NCBI RefSeq assembly: GCF_036245865.1
Contig: NZ_BTTW01000014.1
Location: 1-64,000 of the forward strand
Direction: 5' to 3'
DNA: 64,000 bases
DNA from: Corallococcus caeni
GTDB lineage: Bacteria; Myxococcota; Myxococcia; Myxococcales; Myxococcaceae
Part shown: positions 55,664-64,000 of the stretch, in pieces
Layout: the number at the start of each line of letters is the position of its first letter
How positions within the stretch are numbered: the stretch's first letter is position 1
Position numbers and translations under genes: made by a program
The notes under the pieces: generated by a model
Databases searched by the model: none
Told to the model about the DNA's origin: nothing
Seen by the model: the letters and a program-made list of their open reading frames with translations, nothing else

Positions 55664-58327
55664 GTGCGTACCCCCACCGACCGATACCTCCCGCCTCGCG
55701 CCGACGCCTCCTCCTCCGTGGCGCCCCAGCGCGGGCGGGTCATCGTCATCGCGCCCACGCGCGCCGCTTGCGAGACCATCGAGCTGGCGCTCGGGCTGGA
55801 GCTGCGCACGTACCTGGCGGAGCACCACGGCGAGCGCCTCCGTGAGCTGGCCCGGAGCGGGCAGGGGTTCGGCATCGTCGCGGGCACCGGCACGGGCAAG
55901 ACGCTCGCCATCCGCCCCATCGCGGAGGAACTGGTGGGCCGCAAGCCCCTGCGGGTGGCGGTGGTCAACCGCGAGCGGGAGGCCACCGCGGAGACGCCGC
56001 TCGCGGACGTGGTCATCGTCACCACCGGTATCGCGCGGCGCTGGTTCCAGGGCGGCGTCATCCGGCGCGAGGACACGCTCATCGTGGATGAAATCCACCA
56101 GACGTCCGCGGAGCTGGAGCTGTGCCTGGCGCTGGGCAAGCGCGTGGGCTGCCGCTTCATCTGGCTGTCCGCCACCGTGGATCCGGCCTTCTACTCGCGC
56201 TACCTCGACAGCGCGGACGTGCTCCAGGTGTCCTCCTTCGACCCGCGCAAGGCGGCCACGGTGGAGGTGGAGCGCCGCCAGCCCCTGTCGTTCCTCGACG
56301 ACGACTTCCTGCGGGACGTGCAGCGGCGGGGGCGCGGCGTGGGCGTGTTCCTGGCCACGCGCGCAGGGGTGGAGGAGGTGGCGGCCCACGTGCGCGAGAA
56401 CGAGCCGGACATCCACGCGGCGCACTACCACGGCGGCGAGCCGCTGCGCGCCATCCGCCCCTTCCTGGAGGGCACGGCGCCCCGGCCCTTCGTGCTCGCG
56501 ATGACGGCGGCGGGGCAGAGCGCGCTCAACGTGCCGGGGCTGGACACGGTCGTCATCGACGACATGCGCTTCACGAACCTGGTGGAGGGTGGCCGCAACA
56601 TCCTCACCCGCGTGCACCTGGGCAACAACGAGCTCCTGCAGATGGCGGGGCGCGTGCATGGGCGGGTGGAGGGCGGGCGCGTCTTCATCCTGAGCGACCG
56701 GTCGCTCCACTTCGCCTCGCTCAAGCCCACCGAGCCCGAGTTCCAGCTCGCGGGCGAGCCGGAGCGCGTGGCGCTCACCGCGGCGGCCCTGGGCGTGCGG
56801 GCGGACGAACTGGACCTGCCCGTGCCGCTGGACCGCGACGCCTATCGCCGGGCGCTCGCGAAGCTCCAGGCGCGCAACATCGTGGACGCGGACGGCCGGC
56901 TGTCCGACTACGGCCGCGCGGTGGAGGCCCTGCCCGTGGAGCGCCCCTGGGCGGAGCTCATCGTCAACGCGGAGGACGCGCTGCTGCCGTTCCTCGCGGT
57001 GTGCAGCTCGGTGGAGTCGCTGCACCGGATGACGCGCGAGGAGCGCAACCTGGAGGGCGTGCTCGTGCCCGGCAGCGACCACCTGACCGCGTACAACCTG
57101 TACGCGGAGGCCTTCCAGGAAGCGGGCACGGTGGGGGAGGTGCAGGGGCTGCCGCGCCACGTCTTCGACGCGGAGAAGCTCGCGGCCTGGACGGAGGGGC
57201 GCGGGGTGCTGGTGAAGGCCCTGGAGGACGCGGCGCTCGCGATGGCGAGCGTGTACCGGAGCGTGGGGCTGAAGCTGCCCGCGCACATGCCCCTCGCGAA
57301 CACCCGCGTCTACCAGCGCTTCTGTGACCTGCTCGCGCGCTTCATGCCCTTCGACCTGGTCATCGACGAGCGCACGGCCCGGGGCGAGGTCGCGCGCGTG
57401 TCGAAGACGAGCGTGTGCGGCAACCTGGGCGCGGTGACGGGCCCGCTGCGCTACTTCGCCGACCGCAACGGCGACTCGCAGGCCGGCATCGAAGGCACCC
57501 AGCTGCCCCAGGCCCTGCTGCGCCGCTACGCCCGCCGTCACTCGGCGGCGCCCGTGTACGACGCGCGCTTCCGCTCGGTCGTGCTCGTGACGAGGGTGGA
57601 CTTCTTCGGCTTCGCGCTGGAGCAGGAGGTGGAGGTGCTGCGCGCCTGGGGGCCGGAGCTCGCCAGGGCGGCCCGGCACGCGCTCGCTGAGGCGCTGGCG
57701 CGAGGCGACGCGCCCCATCCCGCGGTGGACCGTCACCGGGTCGCCATCGCGGAGGTGCGGGAGCTGTGGCGGCGCTCGGGCGGGACCACCGCGCCGCTGG
57801 AGTCGCCGGAGCTCACCGCGCTCTACGAGGCGCAGCTGGAGGGCGTGGACACGCTCGACGACTTCAAGGCGCGCCCCCTGCGGCTGGACCTGGACGCGCT
57901 CGTGCCGGCCGCGACGCGCCGGGCCCTCCTGGCGCTCCCGGACGCCGTGGAGGTGCGCGACCAGGCGGTCCCGCTCGAGTACGACGTGGAGATGCTGTCC
58001 GACGGGGCCCCCCGCGGCGTGGTGCGACTGCACCTGCCAGAGAAGCTCGCCCGGACGTTGGTGGAGGAGGAACTGCCGATGCTCGACCGCCCCCAGCGCT
58101 TCAGCGTGGCCCGGGGCCGGCGGGGCGTGCTCCAGGCCCGCTCGCTCCTCGAGCTCCAGGAGCTGCTCGACCGCCCCTGGATGCCGGACGAGATCGCCGA
58201 GGTCACACGCGAGCGCCAGCCCCAGGACCGGGAGCGCGGCGCCCCCAGCCGCGGGGGCAACCGCGGCCACCACGGCAAGGCACCCCGGAACGGAGGCCGG
58301 CGGGGCGGCGGCAGGCGGCGGCGCTGA
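55664..58327 (+). CDS. DExH-box RNA helicase with RGG-rich tail
   Basis: An 887-residue SF2 helicase of the HrpA/HrpB kind. Motif I is AGTGTGKT (73-80), motif II DEIH (142-145), motif III SAT (169-171), and motif VI LLQMAGRVHGR near 326-333. The C-terminal third (about 430-850) fits no domain I know. The last 35 residues form an Arg/Gly tail (RGAPSRGGNRGHHGK, then GGRRGGGRRRR) likely to bind RNA. An unusual APTRAACETIELALG segment precedes motif I. The GTG at 55664 is the best start in frame, without a ribosome binding site; the upstream sequence is not protein-like. Confidence 0.82.
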   Translation: MRTPTDRYLPPRADASSSVAPQRGRVIVIAPTRAACETIELALGLELRTYLAEHHGERLRELARSGQGFGIVAGTGTGKTLAIRPIAEELVGRKPLRVAVVNREREATAETPLADVVIVTTGIARRWFQGGVIRREDTLIVDEIHQTSAELELCLALGKRVGCRFIWLSATVDPAFYSRYLDSADVLQVSSFDPRKAATVEVERRQPLSFLDDDFLRDVQRRGRGVGVFLATRAGVEEVAAHVRENEPDIHAAHYHGGEPLRAIRPFLEGTAPRPFVLAMTAAGQSALNVPGLDTVVIDDMRFTNLVEGGRNILTRVHLGNNELLQMAGRVHGRVEGGRVFILSDRSLHFASLKPTEPEFQLAGEPERVALTAAALGVRADELDLPVPLDRDAYRRALAKLQARNIVDADGRLSDYGRAVEALPVERPWAELIVNAEDALLPFLAVCSSVESLHRMTREERNLEGVLVPGSDHLTAYNLYAEAFQEAGTVGEVQGLPRHVFDAEKLAAWTEGRGVLVKALEDAALAMASVYRSVGLKLPAHMPLANTRVYQRFCDLLARFMPFDLVIDERTARGEVARVSKTSVCGNLGAVTGPLRYFADRNGDSQAGIEGTQLPQALLRRYARRHSAAPVYDARFRSVVLVTRVDFFGFALEQEVEVLRAWGPELARAARHALAEALARGDAPHPAVDRHRVAIAEVRELWRRSGGTTAPLESPELTALYEAQLEGVDTLDDFKARPLRLDLDALVPAATRRALLALPDAVEVRDQAVPLEYDVEMLSDGAPRGVVRLHLPEKLARTLVEEELPMLDRPQRFSVARGRRGVLQARSLLELQELLDRPWMPDEIAEVTRERQPQDRERGAPSRGGNRGHHGKAPRNGGRRGGGRRRR

Positions 58328-58335
58328 CGCGTCAG
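58324..58335. repeat. 12-bp palindrome across the helicase stop
   Basis: CTGACGCGTCAG is a perfect palindrome that includes the helicase TGA. It sits in the 18-base gap to the convergent dehalogenase gene. It may be chance. Confidence 0.3.
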
Positions 58336-58345
58336 GGCAGGGCGC

Positions 58346-59290
58346 TCACCACGCGTGGCGGTCCATCCAGCTCCGGACCGCGCGCGCGATGTCCTCCGGC
58401 GCGTCTTCCGGCGCATGGTGCCCCGCGCGACCGAGCGGGAGAACCTCGAGGGTCCGCAGGTTGGCGCGCGCCCATTCGACGATGTGCGGCGCGTTGAGGC
58501 CGGTCTCTCCGAACGTCAGCAGGAGCGCGGGCTTCGCGGACGGCTGCGCGAGCCACGCGTCATAGCGCTCAATCACCGAGGCGACGTCCGCGGGCTCGCC
58601 ATCAATGGGGATCTCCCGAGGCCACTGCAGCACCGGACGTCGCGACGCCGGGTCCGGGTACGGGGCTTGATACACGGCCCGGTCACTCTCCGAGAGGCCG
58701 TGCTGGACGCCGTTCGCGAAGGACCTCGCGAGGAACGCGTTCTCTTCGAGCACGAGCTTCTCACCGGCCCCAGGGGTCCGCAGGGCGCGGAACAGCTGCT
58801 CGCCCTGGGGTGGCCAGTCGCTCCAGTGCATGGGGCGCAGGAACGTCTCGAACACGACCACGCCCCGCACGCGCTCCGGATGCCGCCGCGCCCAATCCAA
58901 GGCCAGGACGCCGCCCCAGTCGTAGCCGACGAGCACGACGTCCCGCAGGTCGAGTTCCGCGAACCACGCATCGAGGTACTTCGCGTGGTCCGCGAACCGG
59001 TAGGCGATGTCCGGCTTGCCCGAGCTCCCCATCCCGATGAGGTCGGGCGCGAGGCACCGGCCGCGGTCGGCGAGCCCTGGAATGACGTTGCGCCACACGT
59101 GCGAGGACGTGGGGTTGCCATGCAGGAACACGATGGGCGCACCGGTCCCGGCCTGGCGGTAGGAGATGAACGAGTCCAGGACAGGAAGCCGTTGAGCCGT
59201 GGTCATGGGAGTGCTCCGGGGAGGAAGCGGCGTGGAGGTGTGGCATGCGACGAGCGCGCCCGCGACGAGACAACCGAGCAGTCTGTGCAT
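58346..59290 (-). CDS. Haloalkane dehalogenase, putative lipoprotein
   Basis: A 314-residue alpha/beta hydrolase. HGNPTSSHVWRNVIP holds the halide-binding Asn, GYDWGG the nucleophile Asp followed by Trp, VVFETFLRPMHW the acid, and GRAGHHAPEDAPEDI the His, as in subfamily II haloalkane dehalogenases (LinB/DhaA). These hydrolyse carbon-halogen bonds. In frame before the enzyme is MHRLLGCLVAGALVACHTS, a lipoprotein signal with lipobox LVAC, which is unusual for this normally cytosolic enzyme. The alternative ATG at 59206 would give a cytosolic enzyme of typical length (286 residues) with a GGAG site upstream. Confidence 0.84.
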   Translation of the reverse strand: MHRLLGCLVAGALVACHTSTPLPPRSTPMTTAQRLPVLDSFISYRQAGTGAPIVFLHGNPTSSHVWRNVIPGLADRGRCLAPDLIGMGSSGKPDIAYRFADHAKYLDAWFAELDLRDVVLVGYDWGGVLALDWARRHPERVRGVVVFETFLRPMHWSDWPPQGEQLFRALRTPGAGEKLVLEENAFLARSFANGVQHGLSESDRAVYQAPYPDPASRRPVLQWPREIPIDGEPADVASVIERYDAWLAQPSAKPALLLTFGETGLNAPHIVEWARANLRTLEVLPLGRAGHHAPEDAPEDIARAVRSWMDRHAW

Positions 59291-59331
59291 GCACTCATGA
59301 TGGGGAAGGGGGAGTCCTGGCTGGTAGTGAT

Positions 59332-59358
59332 GGTTCGTGAGGTCTAGGCTCACCAACC
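59332..59358 (+). promoter_or_regulatory. Inverted repeat and -10-like element at the lysR start
   Basis: GGTTCGTGAG (59332-59341) and CTCACCAACC (59349-59358) form 10-bp arms with one mismatch around seven bases, ending right at the GTG start. TAGGCT (59345-59350) lies inside. Together this suggests a leaderless transcript with the LysR protein binding over its own -10 region. Confidence 0.55.
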
Positions 59359-60270
59359 GTGAGCATTTCGATCGCGGCCCTGGACCTCAACCTCCTCCTG
59401 GTGCTCCACACCGTCCTCACCGAGCGCAGCGTGGTGCGCGCGGCCGAGCGGCTCCACGTCACGCCGTCCGCCGTCAGCAACAGCCTCGCGCGTCTCCGCT
59501 CCGTGCTGGGGGACCCGCTGGTGACGCGCAAGGGCCGCGGCATTGTGCCCACGCCTCGGGCACTCGCGCTCGCCCCCGCCATCGCGCGTGGCCTGCGGGA
59601 GCTGGAGTCCGGGCTTCACGAGGCCCCGTTCGAGCCAGCCCGCTGCACGCGCACCTTCACCCTCGCCGTCGCCGATGCGGGTCAGGTCACCTGGGGACCG
59701 CGAATCGCGGCCCGGATGGCCGAGGCGCTGCCGAACGCGCGCCTCTCCGTGGTGGGCATCGCTTCGCTCGTCGCGCTCGGCGACCTGACCTCGTCCCAGG
59801 TCGACCTGCACATCGGCCTCGCCGGGCGGGGCGCGGGCCTGCACGTCGAGCCGCTGCTGGACGAGCGCACCGTCCTCGTGGCCCGCGAAGGCCACCCCGC
59901 GCTTCAGAAGCGCCTGTCACCGCGCGCGCTCGGCACGCTCCGGCACGTGGGCGTGGAGATGGTGCCGGGCAAGGGCTTCCGGGACCTCGTCGGCGCCGCC
60001 TACGCACGCGCGGACCTCCGCCGCGAGGTCGTCATCACGGTGCCTTCCTTCCTGACGGCCGCCGCCATCGTGGCCGCGACCGACCTCGTCGCGACGCTGC
60101 CGGAGTCACTCGTCGCCGCGCAGGGCGCGCGGCTGGGCGTGCGCGGCGTCAACGCGCCGTTCCCAGCGCACATCGTCAAGCTGGCTATGTGCTGGCATGA
60201 CCGCACCCACGCCGACCCGGCCGCGCGCTACTTCCGCGAGCTGGTCCGGAGCGCGGTCCTGGCCGGGTGA
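59359..60270 (+). CDS. LysR-family transcriptional regulator
   Basis: A 303-residue LTTR. The N-terminal HTH is LDLNLLLVLHTVLTERSVVR, then AAERLHVTPSAVSNSLARLR, followed by the linker helix, and a two-lobe effector domain (TFTLAVADAGQVTWGP, DLHIGLAGRGAGLHVEPLLD). The effector is not known. It is divergent from the dehalogenase gene and may control it, typical of LTTRs. The GTG at 59359 lacks a Shine-Dalgarno sequence. Confidence 0.92.
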   Translation: MSISIAALDLNLLLVLHTVLTERSVVRAAERLHVTPSAVSNSLARLRSVLGDPLVTRKGRGIVPTPRALALAPAIARGLRELESGLHEAPFEPARCTRTFTLAVADAGQVTWGPRIAARMAEALPNARLSVVGIASLVALGDLTSSQVDLHIGLAGRGAGLHVEPLLDERTVLVAREGHPALQKRLSPRALGTLRHVGVEMVPGKGFRDLVGAAYARADLRREVVITVPSFLTAAAIVAATDLVATLPESLVAAQGARLGVRGVNAPFPAHIVKLAMCWHDRTHADPAARYFRELVRSAVLAG

Positions 60271-60422
60271 CAGGCATGGGATGCCGGCCCGGGTGTTGGC
60301 GTTGGTCAATGTGGAATGGCGGTCATTTCCCAGCGCAGCAGGGCCTGTTGCGGCACGGGCCAACGCTTCTCAGGCTTTAGCCAGAAGAGAAGGTCACAGA
60401 AACACGAAACCGAGGGGGGAAC

Positions 60423-61574
60423 ATGAGAACAACGTCGATTCGTGAACTGGGGCTGCGGTGTGGCGGATATGTGGTCGGGCTGTCGCTTGCCGTGGTGGGG
60501 TTGCCTGGAGTGGCCATCGCCCAGGCGCCTGACACGCTTCCCAATTCCTATGTCCAGCGGAACCTGGTCTCCAACGGGGCCACGGCCGCGGAGCATGCGG
60601 ATCCCAACCTGGTCAACAGCTGGGGGCTTGCCTTCAACCCGTTTGGCGTCGCCTGGGTGGCCGACAACGGGACGGGGGTTTCAACGCTCTACGACGGGGA
60701 TGGGAACGCGCAGTCGCTCGTGGTCACCATCCCGGTGCCCACGGGAGCCATGGCTCCCGCGAGCCCCACCGGCGTCGTGTTCAATGGCTCCGAGGGCTTC
60801 GTGGTCTCCCAGGGCAGCGCCAGTGGCCCTGCTCGCTTCATCTTCGTCACGGAGCAGGGCGCGGTGGCCGGCTGGTCTCCCAGCGCCGCCGCATCCAACG
60901 CCATCCTCACGGTGGACAACTCCGGCAAGGGCGCGATCTACAAAGGGGCCGCCCTGGCGAGCAACGGCACCGCCACCTACCTCTACGCGACCGACTTCCA
61001 CAACGGGCGGGTGGATGTCTTCGACAACAAGTTCGCGCCCGCCACGCTCAGTGGGAACTTCACGGACCCGAACCTGCCTGCCGGCTTCGCGCCGTTCGGC
61101 ATCCAGAACATCCACGGCGACCTCTACGTGAGCTATGCGCAGCAGGATGAGAACCGCGAGGACGACGTGCACGGCCCGGGCCTGGGCTACGTCAACGTCT
61201 TCGATGCGAACGGGCGGTTGATCCGTCGGCTGATTTCCGCGGGCAACCTGAACGCTCCGTGGGGGATGGCCGTGGCGCCCGCCAGCTTCGGGCGGTTCGC
61301 GGGGCGGCTGCTGGTGGGGAACTTCGGCGACGGCACCCTCAACGCCTATGATGTCGCGACGGGAGCCTTCGATGCCCAGCTTCAGGGCACCGACGGGAAG
61401 CCGGTCATGATTGACGGCCTGTGGGCGCTCGGCTTCGGCAATGGCGTTCAGAACCAGCCCAGCAACACGCTGTTCTTCACCGCGGGTCCGGCGGATGAGT
61501 CCCAGGGCCTCTACGGCCGCCTCGACGTGGCCACCACGGGCGCGACCCGCGTCCCGTTCCGTCCCATGCGCTGA
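60423..61574 (+). CDS. Exported TIGR03118-type protein
   Basis: A 383-residue exported protein with signal peptide (GLSLAVVGLPGVAIAQA). Typical TIGR03118 segments are LVNSWGLAFNPFGVAWVADN, SPTGVVFNGSEGFVV, NLPAGFAPFGIQNIHGDLYV and RFAGRLLVGNFGDGTLNAYD. The family is predicted to form a beta-propeller; no reaction is known. AGGGGGG precedes the ATG. A hairpin follows the stop. Confidence 0.88.
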   Translation: MRTTSIRELGLRCGGYVVGLSLAVVGLPGVAIAQAPDTLPNSYVQRNLVSNGATAAEHADPNLVNSWGLAFNPFGVAWVADNGTGVSTLYDGDGNAQSLVVTIPVPTGAMAPASPTGVVFNGSEGFVVSQGSASGPARFIFVTEQGAVAGWSPSAAASNAILTVDNSGKGAIYKGAALASNGTATYLYATDFHNGRVDVFDNKFAPATLSGNFTDPNLPAGFAPFGIQNIHGDLYVSYAQQDENREDDVHGPGLGYVNVFDANGRLIRRLISAGNLNAPWGMAVAPASFGRFAGRLLVGNFGDGTLNAYDVATGAFDAQLQGTDGKPVMIDGLWALGFGNGVQNQPSNTLFFTAGPADESQGLYGRLDVATTGATRVPFRPMR

Positions 61575-61609
61575 GCCGCGAGCGGTTGGGACCGCGGAGG
61601 TCCTTGGAA

Positions 61610-61638
61610 CGCGCCCGGGGAATCATGTCCCGGGCGCG
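61610..61638 (+). terminator. Terminator-like hairpin after the TIGR03118 gene
   Basis: CGCGCCCGGG (61610-61619) pairs perfectly with CCCGGGCGCG (61629-61638) around GAATCATGT. The 10-bp stem ends the exported-protein transcript; only CCTTCGG follows, so there is no T-run. Confidence 0.55.
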
Positions 61639-61712
61639 CCTTCGGGGGCGCTCTGGCATTGCACCCGTGGCGGGCTCCATGTGATAGGCGCACCCCTCAC
61701 CCTGGAGGAGTG

Positions 61713-63359
61713 ATGCCGAAATGGATTGCCTGGCTGTCCTCGTGTCTTGCCTTGCTTGCCACGGGATGCATGCCATTGGAGGCGGAGGACGCGCGGGAGC
61801 CGGAGGCCCAGGCGCAGGCCCTGACGGGCACGGAGGCCATCGACTTCGCTTCCGCGAGCACGCTGACGAACACGGATGCGTCCGGCAAGAGCGGCGGGAT
61901 GGCCGTGCTCAAGACAAACAGCTCGAACTGCACGGTGGGCGCGTACGCCGACTGCTATGCGCAGTACATCGAGTTCAGCCCCAGCTACACGGGCTTCCTG
62001 ACCTTCAAGCTCTCCAGCCTGACCCAGGCCGCGCCCACCCCCGCGCAAGTCACCCAGCTCCAGGTGCTGACGAAGTACCAGGGGCCCGGGGTGGCCACGT
62101 CCTACTACCAGTGGCAGCTCTACCGGTTCACGACCTCCAGCTGGGTCACGCTCGCCAACTCCCAGGGGCGCGGTGACTGGGTGTGGACCCCGGCCCTGAC
62201 GCTCAACCTGCCCGCCACGGAGGTGGCCGCGAACTTCGTCTCGAGCACCGGTGACATCCGCGCGCGCATCGTCAAGGGCGCGGGCACGGACGCAGCTCAG
62301 CTCGACAGCCTCCGGCTCCAGGTGTCCTGGGACATCGGCACGACGTGCACGGCTGAAACCGACGCGGCCTTCTGCTCGCGGCTGGGCGCGAACTGCGGGC
62401 AGGTGAGCGGCACCGACAACTGCGGCCAGGCGCGCACGGTCACCAGCTGCGGCACCTGCCAGAGCCCGGACACCTGCGGCGGTGGCGGCACCGCGAACGT
62501 CTGTGGCCAGGGTTCGGCCTGCACGGTGGCGGCTTTCCCCAGGGGCACCACCTGGATGTGGGACCTGGAGCACAACGCCATCCCCACGAACCTCAACGCG
62601 CAGGTCTACGTCGTGGATCTCTTCAACACCTCCAGCGCGAAGATCCAGGAGTACAAGACCGCCGGGAAGAAGGTCGTCTGCTACTTCAGCGCCGGCACCT
62701 ACGAGGACTGGCGCGAGGACGCGAGCCAGTTCCCGCAGGACACGTACTGCACGCCCGGGGAGAACTGCGCCCAGTCCGTCCACATCCTGGGGGACTGGTG
62801 CACGAGCGGCGGCGGCTGTGAGTGGTGGTTGGATCACCGCAAGCAGGCGGTGCGGACGGTGATGACGTCACGCATGCAGTTGGCGCGGAGCAAGGGCTGC
62901 GACGCGGTGGAGCCGGACAACGTCGACGGCTACTCGCACGACGATGAGATCAGCTGCACCGACCAGGCCTGCTGGGGCCTCACGGCGTCCCACCAGCTCG
63001 ACTACAACCGGTGGCTCGCCACCACCGCCCACTCGCTGTGCCTGGGCATCGCGCTCAAGAACGACGTGGATCAGGTCGCCTCGCTCGCGGACTCCTTCGA
63101 CTTCGCCATCAACGAGGAGTGCCAGAAGTACAACGAGTGCGGTGCGTACAAGACCTGGTTCACGAACAAGAACAAGGCGGTCTTCAACGCCGAGTACCGC
63201 GTGGACTCGGGCGGGGACACCACCAACTGGACGAACTGCACGGGGACGGGGACGACCTGTGCCTGCGGTGAGAGCGGCTTCGTCCAGGGAGACCTGCGCA
63301 CCCTGGTCTTCAGCACCGCGTCGGTGCGGTATGACAACGTCCAGTTCGCCTGCTGGTAG
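61713..63359 (+). CDS. GH114 endo-alpha-1,4-polygalactosaminidase-like lipoprotein
   Basis: A 548-residue lipoprotein (WLSSCLALLATGCMPLE, lipobox ATGC). Residues 38-205 resemble a DNRLRE-like beta-sandwich (FLTFKLSSLTQAAPTPAQVT). A Cys-rich linker (about 212-268, with repeated CG-x-C patterns) follows, then a GH114 TIM-barrel (about 275-548) with YVVDLFNTSS, KVVCYFSAGTYEDWR, GCDAVEPDNVDGY (acid) and FAINEECQKYNECGAYKTW (Glu). Such enzymes cleave galactosamine polymers. GGAGGAG precedes the ATG. Confidence 0.9.
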   Translation: MPKWIAWLSSCLALLATGCMPLEAEDAREPEAQAQALTGTEAIDFASASTLTNTDASGKSGGMAVLKTNSSNCTVGAYADCYAQYIEFSPSYTGFLTFKLSSLTQAAPTPAQVTQLQVLTKYQGPGVATSYYQWQLYRFTTSSWVTLANSQGRGDWVWTPALTLNLPATEVAANFVSSTGDIRARIVKGAGTDAAQLDSLRLQVSWDIGTTCTAETDAAFCSRLGANCGQVSGTDNCGQARTVTSCGTCQSPDTCGGGGTANVCGQGSACTVAAFPRGTTWMWDLEHNAIPTNLNAQVYVVDLFNTSSAKIQEYKTAGKKVVCYFSAGTYEDWREDASQFPQDTYCTPGENCAQSVHILGDWCTSGGGCEWWLDHRKQAVRTVMTSRMQLARSKGCDAVEPDNVDGYSHDDEISCTDQACWGLTASHQLDYNRWLATTAHSLCLGIALKNDVDQVASLADSFDFAINEECQKYNECGAYKTWFTNKNKAVFNAEYRVDSGGDTTNWTNCTGTGTTCACGESGFVQGDLRTLVFSTASVRYDNVQFACW

Positions 63360-63403
63360 CGCGGGCGGGCCGGGGCGGTCTTCCCGTCCTGGCCTCCCTG
63401 AAC

Positions 63404-63434
63404 GGGCGCGGCACGTCGGCGGCGTGCCGCGTCC
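63404..63434. terminator. Convergent hairpin terminator
   Basis: CGCGGCACG (63407-63415) pairs with CGTGCCGCG (63423-63431); three further pairs extend it to 63404-63434 with one wobble. It lies between the convergent GH114 gene and a small gene. No T-run. Confidence 0.6.
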
Positions 63435-63442
63435 CCGAGGCG

Positions 63443-63811
63443 CTACTTCGACGGCGACGGGTCCACATCCCCGGCGGAGACATCAATCGTCCCGTTGGCG
63501 GACCGGGTCTCCCTTCTTACCGGGCCGTCCGAGGTGCTGAAGCTGTAGTCGAAGCAATCCCCCAGCGACACGTTGGGCGGGACGTAGAACACGTAGAAGC
63601 AGACGGTATCGCCCCTCTCATCCACCGTCACGGTCTTGGAGGCGAGCCGGAGGGGAGGCTGCAGCGTCAGGTCCGGTGGCGTGAAGCCCTTGGGGAGGAA
63701 CACCAGGGCGGTGAGCCCGCCGTTCAGCGGGGCCGAGCATTCCGGCACGTTGATGGGTTTCGTGCTGCTGCCGGCGGCGAAGTCGACGACGATGTCCAGC
63801 TTGAATGACAT
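63443..63811 (-). CDS. Small protein of unknown function
   Basis: A 122-residue protein without a signal peptide. It begins MSFKLDIVVDFAAGSSTKPI and has CFYVFYVPPNVSLGDCFDYS in the middle; predicted to be beta-rich. Three cysteines. No family is recognised. The last 189 bases of the window (63812-64000) carry no other convincing gene. Confidence 0.65.
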   Translation of the reverse strand: MSFKLDIVVDFAAGSSTKPINVPECSAPLNGGLTALVFLPKGFTPPDLTLQPPLRLASKTVTVDERGDTVCFYVFYVPPNVSLGDCFDYSFSTSDGPVRRETRSANGTIDVSAGDVDPSPSK

Positions 63812-64000
63812 GCGGTTCTCCCAATTTGCCCCGGACGCGTCGCGGGGCGCCCGTCCCTCCCATTCAACCGTGATGCCGGGCTGAGCGCCGAGGAGGCCTG
63901 TATGACCGCGGCCGCCGCGGTCCCCTCCGGCGACATGTCGGCGGCATGCCGACCCGCTCCTCGCCGGGAGCGCTCTTCGCGTCCGTTCAGGGCTCGCGTC

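Noticed and set aside
55652-58273. 873-residue minus-strand ORF opposite the helicase
   Set aside because: Antisense to a clear helicase; His/Gln/Arg-rich with no motif.
63724-63936. Short minus-strand ORF at the window end
   Set aside because: Arg/Pro/Ala-rich and overlapping the better-supported 122-residue gene; no start signal.

Overview
The window is high-GC DNA from a delta-type proteobacterium of the Myxococcota. The best fit is a Corallococcus/Myxococcus-like myxobacterium. This rests on dense G/C third positions, many outer-membrane-type lipoproteins, M57 (HEIGH) metallopeptidases and FHA-linked sigma-54-activator-like proteins. Species cannot be fixed from the sequence alone.

Region 1 (1-17183) is the S10-spc-alpha ribosomal super-operon on the + strand: the tuf 3' end, rpsJ, rplD, rplW, rplB, rpsS, rplV, rpsC, rplP, rpmC, rpsQ, rplN, rplX, rplE, rpsN, rpsH, rplF, rplR, rpsE, rpmD, rplO, secY, adk, map, infA, rpmJ, rpsM, rpsK, rpsD, rpoA and rplQ, closed by a strong terminator. 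The usual rplC (L3) is absent between rpsJ and rplD. Many spacers hold GC-rich hairpins, including terminator-like ones before secY and rpoA. Several ribosomal proteins are zinc-type and several carry basic or Ala-rich extensions.

Region 2 (17219-28739) is mixed housekeeping: a membrane-anchored unknown, a TPR lipoprotein, a PlsC acyltransferase, a deoxynucleoside kinase overlapping a DUF2314-like protein, an FHA-GAF-AAA+-HTH regulator whose ATPase core looks dead, a DMT exporter, PsuG, free-methionine-(R)-sulfoxide reductase, a sirtuin and a lipoprotein.

Region 3 (28884-31946) is the most unusual gene: a 1020-residue fusion of MJ1316/DUF504, CCR4-like EEP nuclease/phosphatase, 2H phosphoesterase and a eukaryote-type poly(A) polymerase. 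It looks like a one-polypeptide RNA 3'-end repair or tailing machine.

Region 4 (31970-37299) is cell-surface genes: lipoproteins, an M57 protease / serine protease / M57 protease cassette and an Ig-like lipoprotein. Region 5 (37421-47957) is a catabolic operon with a divergent TetR gene and a perfect 20-bp palindrome. It encodes an AtuA-like protein, acyl-CoA dehydrogenase, SDR, both subunits of a biotin acyl-CoA carboxylase, enoyl-CoA hydratase and acyl-CoA ligase. The set resembles the acyclic terpene utilization (atu) pathway.

Region 6 (48003-64000) holds a Vps62-like secreted protein, tandem paralogous lipoproteins, a polymer-forming-like protein, a DExH RNA helicase with an RGG tail, a putative lipoprotein haloalkane dehalogenase divergent from a LysR gene, a TIGR03118-type exported protein, a GH114 glycosidase and a small unknown protein.
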